Source: Helicobacter_F equorum (GTDB lineage Bacteria > Campylobacterota > Campylobacteria > Campylobacterales > Helicobacteraceae). Taken from it: a stretch of DNA of 64,000 bases. Shown one piece after another: positions 16,767 to 25,115 of this stretch (position 1 is its first letter; each line of letters opens with the position of its first letter). The position numbers and the translations under genes are program-made. The notes under the pieces are model-generated. The model saw only the letters and a list, made by a program, of their open reading frames with translations, did no database searches and was not told the DNA's origin. The stretch lies in the NCBI RefSeq assembly GCF_042649585.1, contig NZ_JBHRZM010000005.1, forward strand, positions 160,625 to 224,624. The letters run 5' to 3'.

Positions 16767-16772
16767 TATAAT
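16767..16772 (+). promoter_or_regulatory. Probable -10 box of the tolB operon
   Basis: TATAAT, 22 bases before the tolB ATG, with AAGGAG between them. The upstream 60 bases are AT-rich and contain TTGAAA 13-14 bases earlier. Confidence 0.5.
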
Positions 16773-16794
16773 ACATACTTTTTAAGGAGATAAA

Positions 16795-18063
16795 ATGCTA
16801 AAACGCTTGCTTGTATGTATTTGTATGTGGAGTTTTTGGGCACTACCAATGAATGCGCTTGATGCAACACTCGAGATTGTTACAAGCTCTACAAAACTTC
16901 CTTTTATTGTTGTCGAGCATGTCGTGGATAATAGTGAATACGGGCAAAAGATTTTTGCACATCTTGTTGGAGATCTAAAAGTAAGTAATCATTTTCAGGT
17001 AGAAAAAGGTGAGAATCTCAAAGATAAGGATCTAGATTTTCAAGTTTATAAAGACAAAAAAGTCGATCTTGTGGCGCGCGTGAGTGCGAGTAAAAAGAAT
17101 GAAACAATTGTAGGATATTTGGTGCTTTATGATGTCCATAGTGGCAAAAAAGTCCTTGAGAAAGAATACACACAACCCACTCTAAAACATTATCCATTTG
17201 TAGCACATGAGATGTGTATTGGCATTAATGCTTATGTCCAAGCGCCATCGATAGATTGGATGCGTGAGCTTGTCGTGCTTTCTAAATATACAACTTCAGG
17301 CAGTAGCGTGATTGTTTTGGCGGATTATACGCTTAGTTTTGAGCAAGATATGATACAGGGTGGGTTAAATATTTTCCCAAAATGGGGCAATAAAGAAAAA
17401 AATATTATATATTTCACGCGCTATATCGATAATAAACCTACGATTTTACGCTACCAAATAAGCACTAATACCGCAGAAGTTCTTTTGCAAAGTGATGGTA
17501 TGGCAGTGGTTTCAGATGTGAGTAGTGATGGACAAAAATTACTGCTCACACTCACGCCGACTAAAAATGCGGCCGATGTATATCTTTATGACGTATCAAC
17601 AAAGAATCTTAAGAGGCTTACGACATTTTCTGGCATTGATGTAGGTGGAAAATTTATCAATAATGAAAGAGATGTGGCATTTGTTTCTGATAGATTGGGT
17701 TATCCAAATGTCTTTGCCACAAACCTTGATGGAGGCAATGTCGAGCAACTTGTCTTTCACGGACGCAATAATAGTGCTGTGGCTAGTTATGATAAATACA
17801 TTGTATATACGAGTCGCGAAAGTAATAATGAGTTTGGACTTAATACATTTAATCTCTATTTAATTGCTACTAATAGCGATTTTATACGCCGTCTTACAGA
17901 AAAAGGTTCTAATCAAATGCCAACATTCTCAAAAGATGGTAAAAATATTATGTATCTTAAAAATACACAAACACAAAGCGCATTGGGTATTATCCGATTA
18001 GATTACAATAGTAGTTATTTTTTCCCACTTCCACAGGCAAAAATTCAATCTTATGATTGGTAA
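16795..18063 (+). CDS. tolB: Tol-Pal system protein TolB
   Basis: A 422-residue periplasmic protein with signal peptide ending LPMNA. An N-terminal alpha/beta domain (to about residue 160) is followed by WD40-like beta-propeller repeats, seen as recurring blocks such as FPKWGNKEKNIIYFTRY, VSSDGQKLLLTLTP, VAFVSDRLGYPNVF and PTFSKDGKNIMYLK. TolB bridges Pal and TolA during outer-membrane constriction. Length and order (tolB, pal, cpoB-like) are standard. tolQ, tolR and tolA are not in this window. Between it and pal lies a good promoter. Confidence 0.92.
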   Translation: MLKRLLVCICMWSFWALPMNALDATLEIVTSSTKLPFIVVEHVVDNSEYGQKIFAHLVGDLKVSNHFQVEKGENLKDKDLDFQVYKDKKVDLVARVSASKKNETIVGYLVLYDVHSGKKVLEKEYTQPTLKHYPFVAHEMCIGINAYVQAPSIDWMRELVVLSKYTTSGSSVIVLADYTLSFEQDMIQGGLNIFPKWGNKEKNIIYFTRYIDNKPTILRYQISTNTAEVLLQSDGMAVVSDVSSDGQKLLLTLTPTKNAADVYLYDVSTKNLKRLTTFSGIDVGGKFINNERDVAFVSDRLGYPNVFATNLDGGNVEQLVFHGRNNSAVASYDKYIVYTSRESNNEFGLNTFNLYLIATNSDFIRRLTEKGSNQMPTFSKDGKNIMYLKNTQTQSALGIIRLDYNSSYFFPLPQAKIQSYDW

Positions 18064-18064
18064 T

Positions 18065-18093
18065 TTGACTTACAAACCTTTAAAGGCTATAAT
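18065..18093 (+). promoter_or_regulatory. Promoter of pal
   Basis: TTGACT at 18065-18070 and TATAAT at 18088-18093 are separated by 17 bases, near-consensus for the housekeeping sigma factor. It lies immediately after the tolB stop, suggesting extra expression of the abundant Pal lipoprotein. Confidence 0.65.
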
Positions 18094-18124
18094 TAGCTAA
18101 GATCTCAAAGATTAAGGAGTAGTC

Positions 18125-18673
18125 ATGAAAAAAGTTCGTATTATTGGTTTCTTTGGAGCATTTTTGTTATTGATGAGTGGTTGTGGAGATAATACTAAGG
18201 TCTCTAGCGGTGGTAGCGGTGCTATAGCGGTGCAGGGGCAAGATGCTTCTACAACACCTGTGATTATCTCACCAGATGGTAGCAGTGTTGGAGCAGATAC
18301 AGCAAGTGGTAGAAATAGTGATAATTTTGTCCAGCTTGACAAAAATAGTTTACCAACAATTCTTTTTGGGTTTGATAAATACACAATCGCAGATGATATG
18401 CTTGCAAACATCGATCAGGCCGCAAACGCACTTAAGCAATCAGGCGCAAAAATAGTTTTAGAGGGCAATACCGATTCTTTTGGATCTGATGAATATAATT
18501 TTGCGCTTGGTAAAAAACGCGCAGATGCCGTGAGAAATGCTCTTGAAGTGCGTGGTGTAGATTCTAAAAATATTTCTACTGTGACATATGGTGAGAGTAA
18601 GCCTGTTTGCACACAAGCTACACAAGAATGCTACAAAGCTAATAGACGCGTTGATTTTAAAGTCGCGAAATAA
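18125..18673 (+). CDS. pal: Peptidoglycan-associated lipoprotein Pal
   Basis: A 182-residue lipoprotein. The lipobox LMSGC near residue 20 marks lipid attachment and is followed by a Gly/Ser-rich linker. The OmpA-C peptidoglycan-binding domain starts near residue 75 (PTILFGFDKYTI). It carries EGNTDSFGSDEYNFALGKKRADAVRNAL in two overlapping motifs; the Asp and Arg that grip diaminopimelate are present. Pal anchors the outer membrane to the wall and works with TolB, encoded directly upstream. Confidence 0.94.
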   Translation: MKKVRIIGFFGAFLLLMSGCGDNTKVSSGGSGAIAVQGQDASTTPVIISPDGSSVGADTASGRNSDNFVQLDKNSLPTILFGFDKYTIADDMLANIDQAANALKQSGAKIVLEGNTDSFGSDEYNFALGKKRADAVRNALEVRGVDSKNISTVTYGESKPVCTQATQECYKANRRVDFKVAK

Positions 18674-18693
18674 TTTTTTCACAAAGAAGCACA

Positions 18694-19539
18694 ATGAAAT
18701 ATTACATTTCTTTTTTGCTTCTTTTGTGGATTTGTTATGGAGCTAGTGAGCCTTCAGCGTTTGAAAAACAAAGTGGTGCAACAAAAAAGGATCTCTCTAA
18801 TCTTCAAAGTATCACACAAAATTTACTAAATCTTACAACACAAATTAAAGAGCAACAAGAAGCTCTCACACAATCCCAAGAGGGATTAATGAGTTTGTAT
18901 GAATCACAACATCAAAAGTTTCAAACTACTATCCAACAGAACACAACAAACACACAAGATATCGAGAATCTAAAAACCGAAGTAGCGACATTCAAAACTT
19001 TGTTGCAAGACCAAGGCAGACAGATTGCAGATTTAGATTCCAAAATGCAAGAAATTCATGCACTTACCCTTAAGACGCAAGAGAGTATCCTTCAAGAACT
19101 TGAAAAACTAAATAATACCCAGACTAAGGGTGTAAAGAAACAAAGCGAAGATTCACAAAAGAATCCAATAAAGTTTGACAAAAATAAGAGTGCTGAGCTT
19201 TTTGCTCAAGGTAAGGAATTTATAACCAAAAAACAATATAAATCCGCCAAAGACATCATGCTATGGCTTAAAGATAATAAATATAAGACACCAGAAGTAA
19301 CCTTTTATTTGGGTGAAATTGCGTATTTGCAAAAAGATTACCATTTGGCGATTAAATATTACAAGGCGAGTGTTGCTCTTAGTGATGGCGGTACGTATAT
19401 GCCTACGCTTTTGCTACATACAGCCCTTTGTTTCAAGGGGATTAAAGATATGCCAAACTATAATTCTTTTTTGGAAGTCTTAATAGCGACATATCCACAG
19501 AGTAAAGAGGCCGCACAAGCCAAAGAACTTAAACAATAA
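18694..19539 (+). CDS. cpoB: CpoB/YbgF-like periplasmic TPR protein
   Basis: A 281-residue exported protein with signal peptide ending near WICYGAS. It has a long coiled coil at about 30-140 (repeated Gln, Leu and Glu, as in the trimerising part of YbgF). Tetratricopeptide repeats follow from about residue 165: AELFAQGKEFITKKQYKSAKDIMLWL, EVTFYLGEIAYLQKDYHLAIKYY and LLHTALCFKGIKDMPNYNSFLEVL. In other bacteria CpoB coordinates wall synthesis with Tol-driven constriction. It begins 21 bases after pal in the same unit. The symbol is by domain layout and position. Confidence 0.8.
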   Translation: MKYYISFLLLLWICYGASEPSAFEKQSGATKKDLSNLQSITQNLLNLTTQIKEQQEALTQSQEGLMSLYESQHQKFQTTIQQNTTNTQDIENLKTEVATFKTLLQDQGRQIADLDSKMQEIHALTLKTQESILQELEKLNNTQTKGVKKQSEDSQKNPIKFDKNKSAELFAQGKEFITKKQYKSAKDIMLWLKDNKYKTPEVTFYLGEIAYLQKDYHLAIKYYKASVALSDGGTYMPTLLLHTALCFKGIKDMPNYNSFLEVLIATYPQSKEAAQAKELKQ

Positions 19540-19549
19540 AGGAATACAA

Positions 19550-20095
19550 ATGATTACACAAAATAAGGTTGTTAGCATAGGATACGAAGTATCAGATGCA
19601 CAAAATAATGAGGTTATAGATTCTAACAAAGATGGCACACCGCTAGAATTTCTTGTGGGTGCAAATCAGATTATTAGTGGTTTAGAAAATGCTCTTATGG
19701 GGGCAAAATCTGGAGACAAACTCTCTATAGAAGTTAAGCCAGAAGATGCGTATGGAATTTATCAAGCAGATTTAATCCAGGAACTTGCACGCGATCAATT
19801 TGAAGGAATCGATCTTAGGATTGGTATGACACTTTTTGGTCAGAGTGATGATGGACAAACTGCACAGGTGATCGTAAAAGATTTTAACGATCAAGTTGTG
19901 ATTATCGACTACAATCACCCACTAGCAGGAAAAACACTAAACTTTAATGTTAGTGTGTTAGATGTGCGTGATGCAACAGAAATGGAAATTTTGCAAGGTG
20001 GTGTAGGTGGAGGCTGTGGTTGCGGAACTGGTGGCGGTCATCATCATAACAATGGTAGCGGTTGCTGTGGTGGAGGCTGTGGCTGCGGACATTAG
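19550..20095 (+). CDS. slyD: SlyD FKBP-type peptidyl-prolyl isomerase with metal-binding tail
   Basis: A 181-residue protein. The FKBP core has GTPLEFLVGANQIISGLENALMG and PEDAYGIY, then the insert-in-flap chaperone domain from about residue 75 to 125. The tail is rich in Gly, Cys and His (GGGCGCGTGGGHHH and CCGGGCGCGH) and binds nickel or zinc. In Helicobacter, SlyD assists nickel delivery to hydrogenase and similar enzymes. It follows the cpoB-like gene by 10 bases, and a strong hairpin lies just downstream. Confidence 0.93.
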   Translation: MITQNKVVSIGYEVSDAQNNEVIDSNKDGTPLEFLVGANQIISGLENALMGAKSGDKLSIEVKPEDAYGIYQADLIQELARDQFEGIDLRIGMTLFGQSDDGQTAQVIVKDFNDQVVIIDYNHPLAGKTLNFNVSVLDVRDATEMEILQGGVGGGCGCGTGGGHHHNNGSGCCGGGCGCGH

Positions 20096-20140
20096 TTGGT
20101 TTTGCTTGGCGACTAAAGATGCACTTGGATTGCTGCAAGG

Positions 20141-20172
20141 TATCTTTAGAATCCTATAAGATTCTAAAGATA
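20141..20172. terminator. Bidirectional terminator between slyD and mnmA
   Basis: TATCTTTAGAATC and GATTCTAAAGATA form a perfect 13-bp stem with loop CTATAA, placed between convergent genes. Each arm contains the heptamer-core AGAATC/GATTCT that is over-represented in the window. Confidence 0.75.
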
Positions 20173-20177
20173 TGTGG

Positions 20178-21212
20178 TTATATAATTACACCACCGCCAA
20201 GCACAATATCACCATCATACACTACGAGTGCTTGCCCTTTTGCTACTCCATAAGCACTCTCTTGTAATTTGGCAGTAATAATATTATTTTCTATGCTAAT
20301 GTGTGCTTTGATTGGCGCGGATCGGTAGCGTATCTTAACTTCATACAATTCTTTGGTAAGTGGTATAGTAAGAGATTTATTTGTTGCATATACTATGTTT
20401 GTTTGTAATTCTTCCTTGCTACCGACAATAAGCTCATTTTTTTCTGGATTAATACCCATAACGTAATGTGGTGTGTGAGCACCAAATACCTTAAACCCTT
20501 TGCGTTTGCCAATGGTGTATTGCATATAGCCATTATGTTCTCCCACTACCTCTCCTTGTGCATTACGCACTATACCTGTTTGTTCCACCTGTTCGTGTTT
20601 TTTAAGCACATCAATATAATCTGTCTCTACAAAGCAGATTTCTTGAGAATCTTTATATGTTTCTAGTGTTCCTAAAAATGGCAGAATCTGTAATGCCGTA
20701 GGTTTAATTTCAACCTTCAAGCTATCGCCTAGCGGAAAAATAATACAATCTAGTGCCTCTTGTGGCAACGCATAAAGAAAATAGCTTTGATCCTTGCTTG
20801 TATCGCGTGCTTTAGCTATACGATTGATGCCATTGTATTGTGTGATTTTGGCATAATGTCCTGTGGCTATATACTCACAACCCATTTTTTTTGCTTCTTG
20901 GAGGGCTAGACCAAATTTAATAAGTGGATTGCAAAGTGTGCATGGATTTGGCGTTTCGCCACGCTTGTAGGCATTCACAAACTCATTATACACGATTGTT
21001 TTGAACTCCGATTGGGCTTGTAAAACATGAAATTCTATATCCAATTCTTTGCTAACTTTTTGGCAGTTACCAATAAAAACCTCGTGTTTTGCCTCTTTGT
21101 CGTGGAGTTTGAGATATATTCCTATGACTTCATAACCTTGAGATTTGAGCAGATAAGCACAATATGAGCTATCTACACCGCCACTCATGAGAAGTGCTAC
21201 TTTTTTTGCCAT
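20178..21212 (-). CDS. mnmA: tRNA-specific 2-thiouridylase MnmA
   Basis: About 344 residues from ATG 21212, preceded by AAAGGA; an earlier in-frame ATG at 21248 adds 12 atypical residues. The PP-loop ATPase motif LLMSGGVDSSYCAY starts the protein. NPCTLCN near 100 carries the first catalytic Cys and SQEICFV near 190 the second; TIGKRKGF follows. MnmA adds sulfur to U34 of tRNA-Lys, -Glu and -Gln, needed for accurate decoding. It converges on slyD. Confidence 0.93.
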   Translation of the reverse strand: MAKKVALLMSGGVDSSYCAYLLKSQGYEVIGIYLKLHDKEAKHEVFIGNCQKVSKELDIEFHVLQAQSEFKTIVYNEFVNAYKRGETPNPCTLCNPLIKFGLALQEAKKMGCEYIATGHYAKITQYNGINRIAKARDTSKDQSYFLYALPQEALDCIIFPLGDSLKVEIKPTALQILPFLGTLETYKDSQEICFVETDYIDVLKKHEQVEQTGIVRNAQGEVVGEHNGYMQYTIGKRKGFKVFGAHTPHYVMGINPEKNELIVGSKEELQTNIVYATNKSLTIPLTKELYEVKIRYRSAPIKAHISIENNIITAKLQESAYGVAKGQALVVYDGDIVLGGGVII

Positions 21213-21298
21213 ATGTTTCCTTTTGATAATGTGAATTGAATTTGGCATTGTAAGGAGTTAAAGTAAATTGTTAATTGATGTTTAAAGTGTGCGTGTGT

Positions 21299-21304
21299 TA
21301 TAAT
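21299..21304 (+). promoter_or_regulatory. Probable -10 box of the hisZ-like/purA unit
   Basis: TATAAT in context GTGTGTTATAAT, 26 bases before the TTG start of the next gene, in the spacer divergent from mnmA. Confidence 0.55.
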
Positions 21305-21330
21305 CGCAACTTTTAGCTAAAGGATGAGGA

Positions 21331-22185
21331 TTGATTTTAGACCACGAATTACCACAAGGGAGCAAACTATATTTTGGCAAGTCCGCGCGCTTAAAGCGTG
21401 ATATAGAATCTAAAGCCACGAAGATTCTCTATGAAAATGATTATAAAGAGATTGCAACACCTATTTTTAGTTTTCTCAATCATCAAGGGGATTTTTCTAA
21501 TCGCGATATGATTTATTTTAGTGGAGAAGATAATCATCAGATAGTCTTACGCTATGATAGCACGATTGATGTAATGCGTATTATTACCAAAAGAATTGCA
21601 CGTAGCACAAGTCACAAGAAATGGTTTTACATTCAGCCAGTATATGGGTATCCTACTACAGAGCTTCATCAAATTGGTGCAGAATTTCTTGATAGTATTT
21701 CACTTACGCCTGTTATGGGGCTATCGACTATGATTATGAATACGTTAGGATTGCGACCCTTGCTACAAATTTGTAATCAAAAGATTCCGCTTTTATGTGC
21801 CCAGCACCTCAATATTGACATACAAGAGTTTAACAATCCTGATGTGGAGCGTATTGCAAGTAAAGAATATTTTTTAAAAGAACTTATTGAAGTCAATACC
21901 AAACAGGATTTGGAGCGGTGTATCAAAAATATGCCAAATTTTTTAGCCAAAGAATTAGAGGCAATGTTAGGATGTGCAAGTTTTTGTGAATATGAAGAGA
22001 GTATTTTTTCACCACTTTTTTATGCACCAGGGCATTATTATGATGATTTGTTTTATCGTATGATAAGTGGGAACACGATTCTTGTTATCGGCGGTAAATA
22101 CACAATTTCACAAACCCCATCGTGCGGGTTTGCTATCTATACTGATAGTATCGTGGATATTTTGCTCAAGCAGTCATCAAACTAG
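21331..22185 (+). CDS. HisZ-like protein (class II synthetase-type catalytic fold paralogue)
   Basis: A 284-residue protein starting at TTG 21331, six bases after AAAGGA. It follows the histidyl-tRNA synthetase fold: LPQGSKLYFGKSARLKRDIESKATKIL is the helix/strand before motif 1, VLRYDSTIDVMRII matches motif 2 entry, and the AEFLDS segment follows. It lacks an anticodon-binding domain, as HisZ does. HisZ normally activates short HisG in histidine synthesis, but no his gene is nearby and the gene is tied to purA. It might act on a different partner or in regulation; the role is not established. Confidence 0.7.
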   Translation: MILDHELPQGSKLYFGKSARLKRDIESKATKILYENDYKEIATPIFSFLNHQGDFSNRDMIYFSGEDNHQIVLRYDSTIDVMRIITKRIARSTSHKKWFYIQPVYGYPTTELHQIGAEFLDSISLTPVMGLSTMIMNTLGLRPLLQICNQKIPLLCAQHLNIDIQEFNNPDVERIASKEYFLKELIEVNTKQDLERCIKNMPNFLAKELEAMLGCASFCEYEESIFSPLFYAPGHYYDDLFYRMISGNTILVIGGKYTISQTPSCGFAIYTDSIVDILLKQSSN

Positions 22186-22199
22186 AGGGGAGCTATAAA

Positions 22200-23444
22200 A
22201 TGGCAGATTTGGTTGTTGGGATTCAATGGGGTGATGAAGGCAAGGGCAAGATTGTTGATGCACTCGCAAAAACATATGATTATGTCGTGCGTTATCAAGG
22301 GGGACATAATGCAGGTCATACTATCGTAGTCAATGGACAAAAGATTGCCTTACATCTTATCCCATCAGGGATTTTGTATCCGCATTGCAAAAATGTCATC
22401 GGAAATGGTGTCGTCATAGATCCTAGCGCACTTTTGCGTGAGTTAGAGCCATTTACGAATTTGCAAGGACGGCTTTTTATTAGCGATAAGGCTCATATTA
22501 TTTTGCCCTATCATAGTGTGCTTGATAAAGCAAAAGAGCTTAGTAAAAAAGATAAGGCAATTGGCACAACAGGTAAAGGCATAGGACCAGCATATACAGA
22601 TAAAATTGCACGTAACGGGATTCGTATGGTGGATTTACGCTCATTTGGGGCTTTGGAGCAAAAAGTTACCAACGCTATCGATGATATGCAGATTTTGCAG
22701 GAAAGATATGCATTTACATTGCCTAGCGTAGATTCTGTAATGAGTGCATTAGAATCTAGCGCTAAGGTGTTATTGCCATTTGTGTGCGATACCACGCAGT
22801 TTTTATGGAAAGCCCAAGAGGAAGGCAAAAAGATTTTGTGTGAAGGGGCACAAGGCAGTATGCTTGATATAGATCATGGCACATATCCATTTGTGACAAG
22901 CTCTAGCACTACGGCTTCTGGTGCATGCAGTGGCACAGGATTAGCCCCTAGAGATCTCAAAGAAGTGATTGGGGTTGCCAAGGCATATTGCACAAGAGTG
23001 GGTAACGGCGTATTTCCTACAGAAGACTTTGGTAACGAGGGCGAGTATATGCGTCAAAAAGGTGCAGAATTTGGCACTACTACAGGTCGATCACGCCGAT
23101 GTGGTTGGTTTGATGCGGTGGCTGTTAAGTATGCTTGTAGGTTAAATGGTTGTACAAAGTTAGGCATTATGAAAATGGATGTGCTTGATGGATTGGATAC
23201 AATCAAAGTTTGCACTGCCTATGAATACAAAGGTGAAACAATTACACATATTCCCACCGATTATGAAAATGTCAAGCCAATTTATACAGAGTTTGCAGGT
23301 TGGGAGAGTGTGGCTAATATACGAGATGAATCTAGACTTCCAAAAAATGCAAAAGCCTATATCGATTTCTTGGAGCAATATATTGGTGTGAAAATATCCC
23401 TTATATCTACAAGTCCAGAGCGTGAAGATGTGATCGTGCGTTAA
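22200..23444 (+). CDS. purA: Adenylosuccinate synthetase PurA
   Basis: A 414-residue enzyme that joins IMP and aspartate using GTP, the first step from IMP to AMP. GIQWGDEGKGKIVD is the N-terminal P-loop, QGGHNAGHT binds IMP, and KGIGPAYTDK, EGAQGSMLDIDHGTYPFVTSS and TTGRSRRCGWFD are all intact. Length is close to other family members. It begins 14 bases after the HisZ-like gene and is followed within 10 bases by flagellar genes, an order I recall from H. pylori. Confidence 0.95.
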   Translation: MADLVVGIQWGDEGKGKIVDALAKTYDYVVRYQGGHNAGHTIVVNGQKIALHLIPSGILYPHCKNVIGNGVVIDPSALLRELEPFTNLQGRLFISDKAHIILPYHSVLDKAKELSKKDKAIGTTGKGIGPAYTDKIARNGIRMVDLRSFGALEQKVTNAIDDMQILQERYAFTLPSVDSVMSALESSAKVLLPFVCDTTQFLWKAQEEGKKILCEGAQGSMLDIDHGTYPFVTSSSTTASGACSGTGLAPRDLKEVIGVAKAYCTRVGNGVFPTEDFGNEGEYMRQKGAEFGTTTGRSRRCGWFDAVAVKYACRLNGCTKLGIMKMDVLDGLDTIKVCTAYEYKGETITHIPTDYENVKPIYTEFAGWESVANIRDESRLPKNAKAYIDFLEQYIGVKISLISTSPEREDVIVR

Positions 23445-23453
23445 GGAGAGGTT

Positions 23454-23867
23454 GTGAAAACAAAATTTAGTGCTATCCTTGATATACGCTATAAGGCACT
23501 GCAAAATCATGAGCGTAAAATGATGCAACACAATCTCCTTATCACACAAAAACAAGCTGAAATTGATGCATTTATGTGCGATGTGGGTGAGGTGCATTTC
23601 CCAAAAAATGGGGATTTTGGTGCTTATATCGCTCTTGCGGATACAAGAGATAGGCTTTTGACGCATATTGATGGGCTTCATAGTGAGCTTTCCCAATTAA
23701 AGGCTCAAGCAAAAGCTTTGCGTGAGGAATATAAGCATATTTCTATCGAATATGAAAAAATCAAATACCTTGATACAAAAGAGCAAGAATCTAGATATAA
23801 ACTTCTTAAGATTTTAGGGGACAAAGAACTTGATGAAATCTCTGTCTTACTTCATCGCAGGAGGTAA
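23454..23867 (+). CDS. fliJ: FliJ-like flagellar export chaperone
   Basis: A 137-residue, almost entirely coiled-coil protein, starting at GTG 23454 after AAGGAG. Opening MKTKFSAILDIRYKALQNHERKMMQ resembles FliJ, the cytoplasmic stalk that turns inside the FliI ATPase ring of the flagellar export gate. Coiled-coil proteins look alike, so the name rests on length, basic character and the conserved position between purA and the MotE-like gene. The stop codon overlaps the ribosome site of the next gene. Confidence 0.75.
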   Translation: MKTKFSAILDIRYKALQNHERKMMQHNLLITQKQAEIDAFMCDVGEVHFPKNGDFGAYIALADTRDRLLTHIDGLHSELSQLKAQAKALREEYKHISIEYEKIKYLDTKEQESRYKLLKILGDKELDEISVLLHRRR

Positions 23868-23873
23868 TGGAGT

Positions 23874-24608
23874 GTGAAGCGAATTATTTTGTTGCTAATG
23901 GTGTTTTGTGGTGTTGGAATGACAGCCGATGGGGGTAAGCAAACCCAAACACAATTACTTGATTGTAACATTATATTTGATCAGCGCAAAGATGAGATTC
24001 GCCAAGAACTCCAAGCCATAGATGAGCGTCAGCAAGCACTCCAAGTTTTTCAAAATGCTACACAGGTGCTTTTGGAAGAAAAAAGACGTAAACTTAGTGA
24101 GCAAGAATCTAGCATTAACGAAAAGATTTTGGAATTTCAGAAAGCAAAAGAACAGGCAAAAGCAGAGTTTCAAAAATCCCAAGAACAAGCCGAGCTTGAT
24201 ATGAAAGCGCGTGAAGAATATATTCAAGATCTTATAGCCAAGAATGAAGAAATTTTGCGCAAGATGAAAAAAGGTAGTGACGATAAAGTCACACAAAGTT
24301 ACCAACAAATGAAAGAGGGTAAATCCGCAGCGATTTTTGAGCAAATGCCTGAACAAGAAGTCGTAGAAATTTTATCAAACATGGATTCTAAAGATGTGAG
24401 TAAGATCCTTGCTAAAATGGATGCCCAAAAAGCTGCAAATATCACACAAAAAATGCGCCAACCACAAGGTGAACAAGCTACAAATATTCCATCGTTACCA
24501 CAAATCCCAAAGGCTCCGCAAGAATTTATGGATTCATTAGAATCTACACACGCAGATTCACAATCCAAAGATTTGCAGTCTGAAAATATGCCCCAAGATT
24601 CTAATTAA
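23874..24608 (+). CDS. motE: MotE-family periplasmic flagellar motor protein
   Basis: A 244-residue exported protein starting at GTG 23874, nine bases after AGGAGG. After a signal peptide (about 1-17) comes a coiled coil of around 110 residues. An MgtE N-terminal-like helical domain follows (YQQMKEGKSAAIFEQMPEQEVVEILSNMDSKDVSKILAKMDAQKAANI), then a Pro/Gln-rich tail. This arrangement is that of MotE, which helps place or activate stators in the wide Campylobacterota motor. It directly follows fliJ in one operon. Confidence 0.8.
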   Translation: MKRIILLLMVFCGVGMTADGGKQTQTQLLDCNIIFDQRKDEIRQELQAIDERQQALQVFQNATQVLLEEKRRKLSEQESSINEKILEFQKAKEQAKAEFQKSQEQAELDMKAREEYIQDLIAKNEEILRKMKKGSDDKVTQSYQQMKEGKSAAIFEQMPEQEVVEILSNMDSKDVSKILAKMDAQKAANITQKMRQPQGEQATNIPSLPQIPKAPQEFMDSLESTHADSQSKDLQSENMPQDSN

Positions 24609-24618
24609 GAGTGTAAAT

Positions 24619-25104
24619 ATGCAGAGATATTCTTTGGTTATTGTTAGTGTCAATGAACCACTTCTAGCGGGAATCTACACAAGCAAAATACTATCTAGCA
24701 ATACAGAATCTGAAGGTATGGAGCTACAAGAAACATACAGATTTTATGGTCATACGACATATGCCCTAAACGAACTCTTTAGCATGCTTTTTGCCAAAAG
24801 GGTGGAGATAGAACACATGTATTATGCGCGTGGTCCCGGACGCTTTAGTGCGCTTAAAGCTACGCATATTTATTTGCATACACTCGCTCTTACTAAGGGT
24901 TATAGGCTTTATAGTGCCTCAAGTTTTGCGTTTAATAATGCAAATCCTATCCATGCTTTTGCAAACAAGTATTTTGTCTTGCGTGATGATGAGATTTTGC
25001 TAGAGACAGAATGTGAGGCGATAGAATTTAGATTGCCAAAGGTTTTGTATCCTAAGGATTTTTCGTGTGAAAACACGCCTTTATATATTTTACCAGCGGT
25101 ATAA
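24619..25104 (+). CDS. tsaB: TsaB-like protein (t6A tRNA modification)
   Basis: A 161-residue protein matching the N-terminal half of TsaB: a first strand with LVIVSVNEP, the partner helix HTTYALNELFSMLF and the signature YARGPGRFSALKATHIYLHTLALTKGYRLYSASSF (compare GPGSFTGLR in standard TsaB). TsaB, with TsaD and TsaE, makes threonylcarbamoyl adenosine at position 37 of ANN-decoding tRNAs. It is shorter than the roughly 230 residues of E. coli TsaB, as is common in this phylum. It sits between motE and thrB. Confidence 0.78.
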   Translation: MQRYSLVIVSVNEPLLAGIYTSKILSSNTESEGMELQETYRFYGHTTYALNELFSMLFAKRVEIEHMYYARGPGRFSALKATHIYLHTLALTKGYRLYSASSFAFNNANPIHAFANKYFVLRDDEILLETECEAIEFRLPKVLYPKDFSCENTPLYILPAV

Positions 25105-25115
25105 ATGGAGCAACA

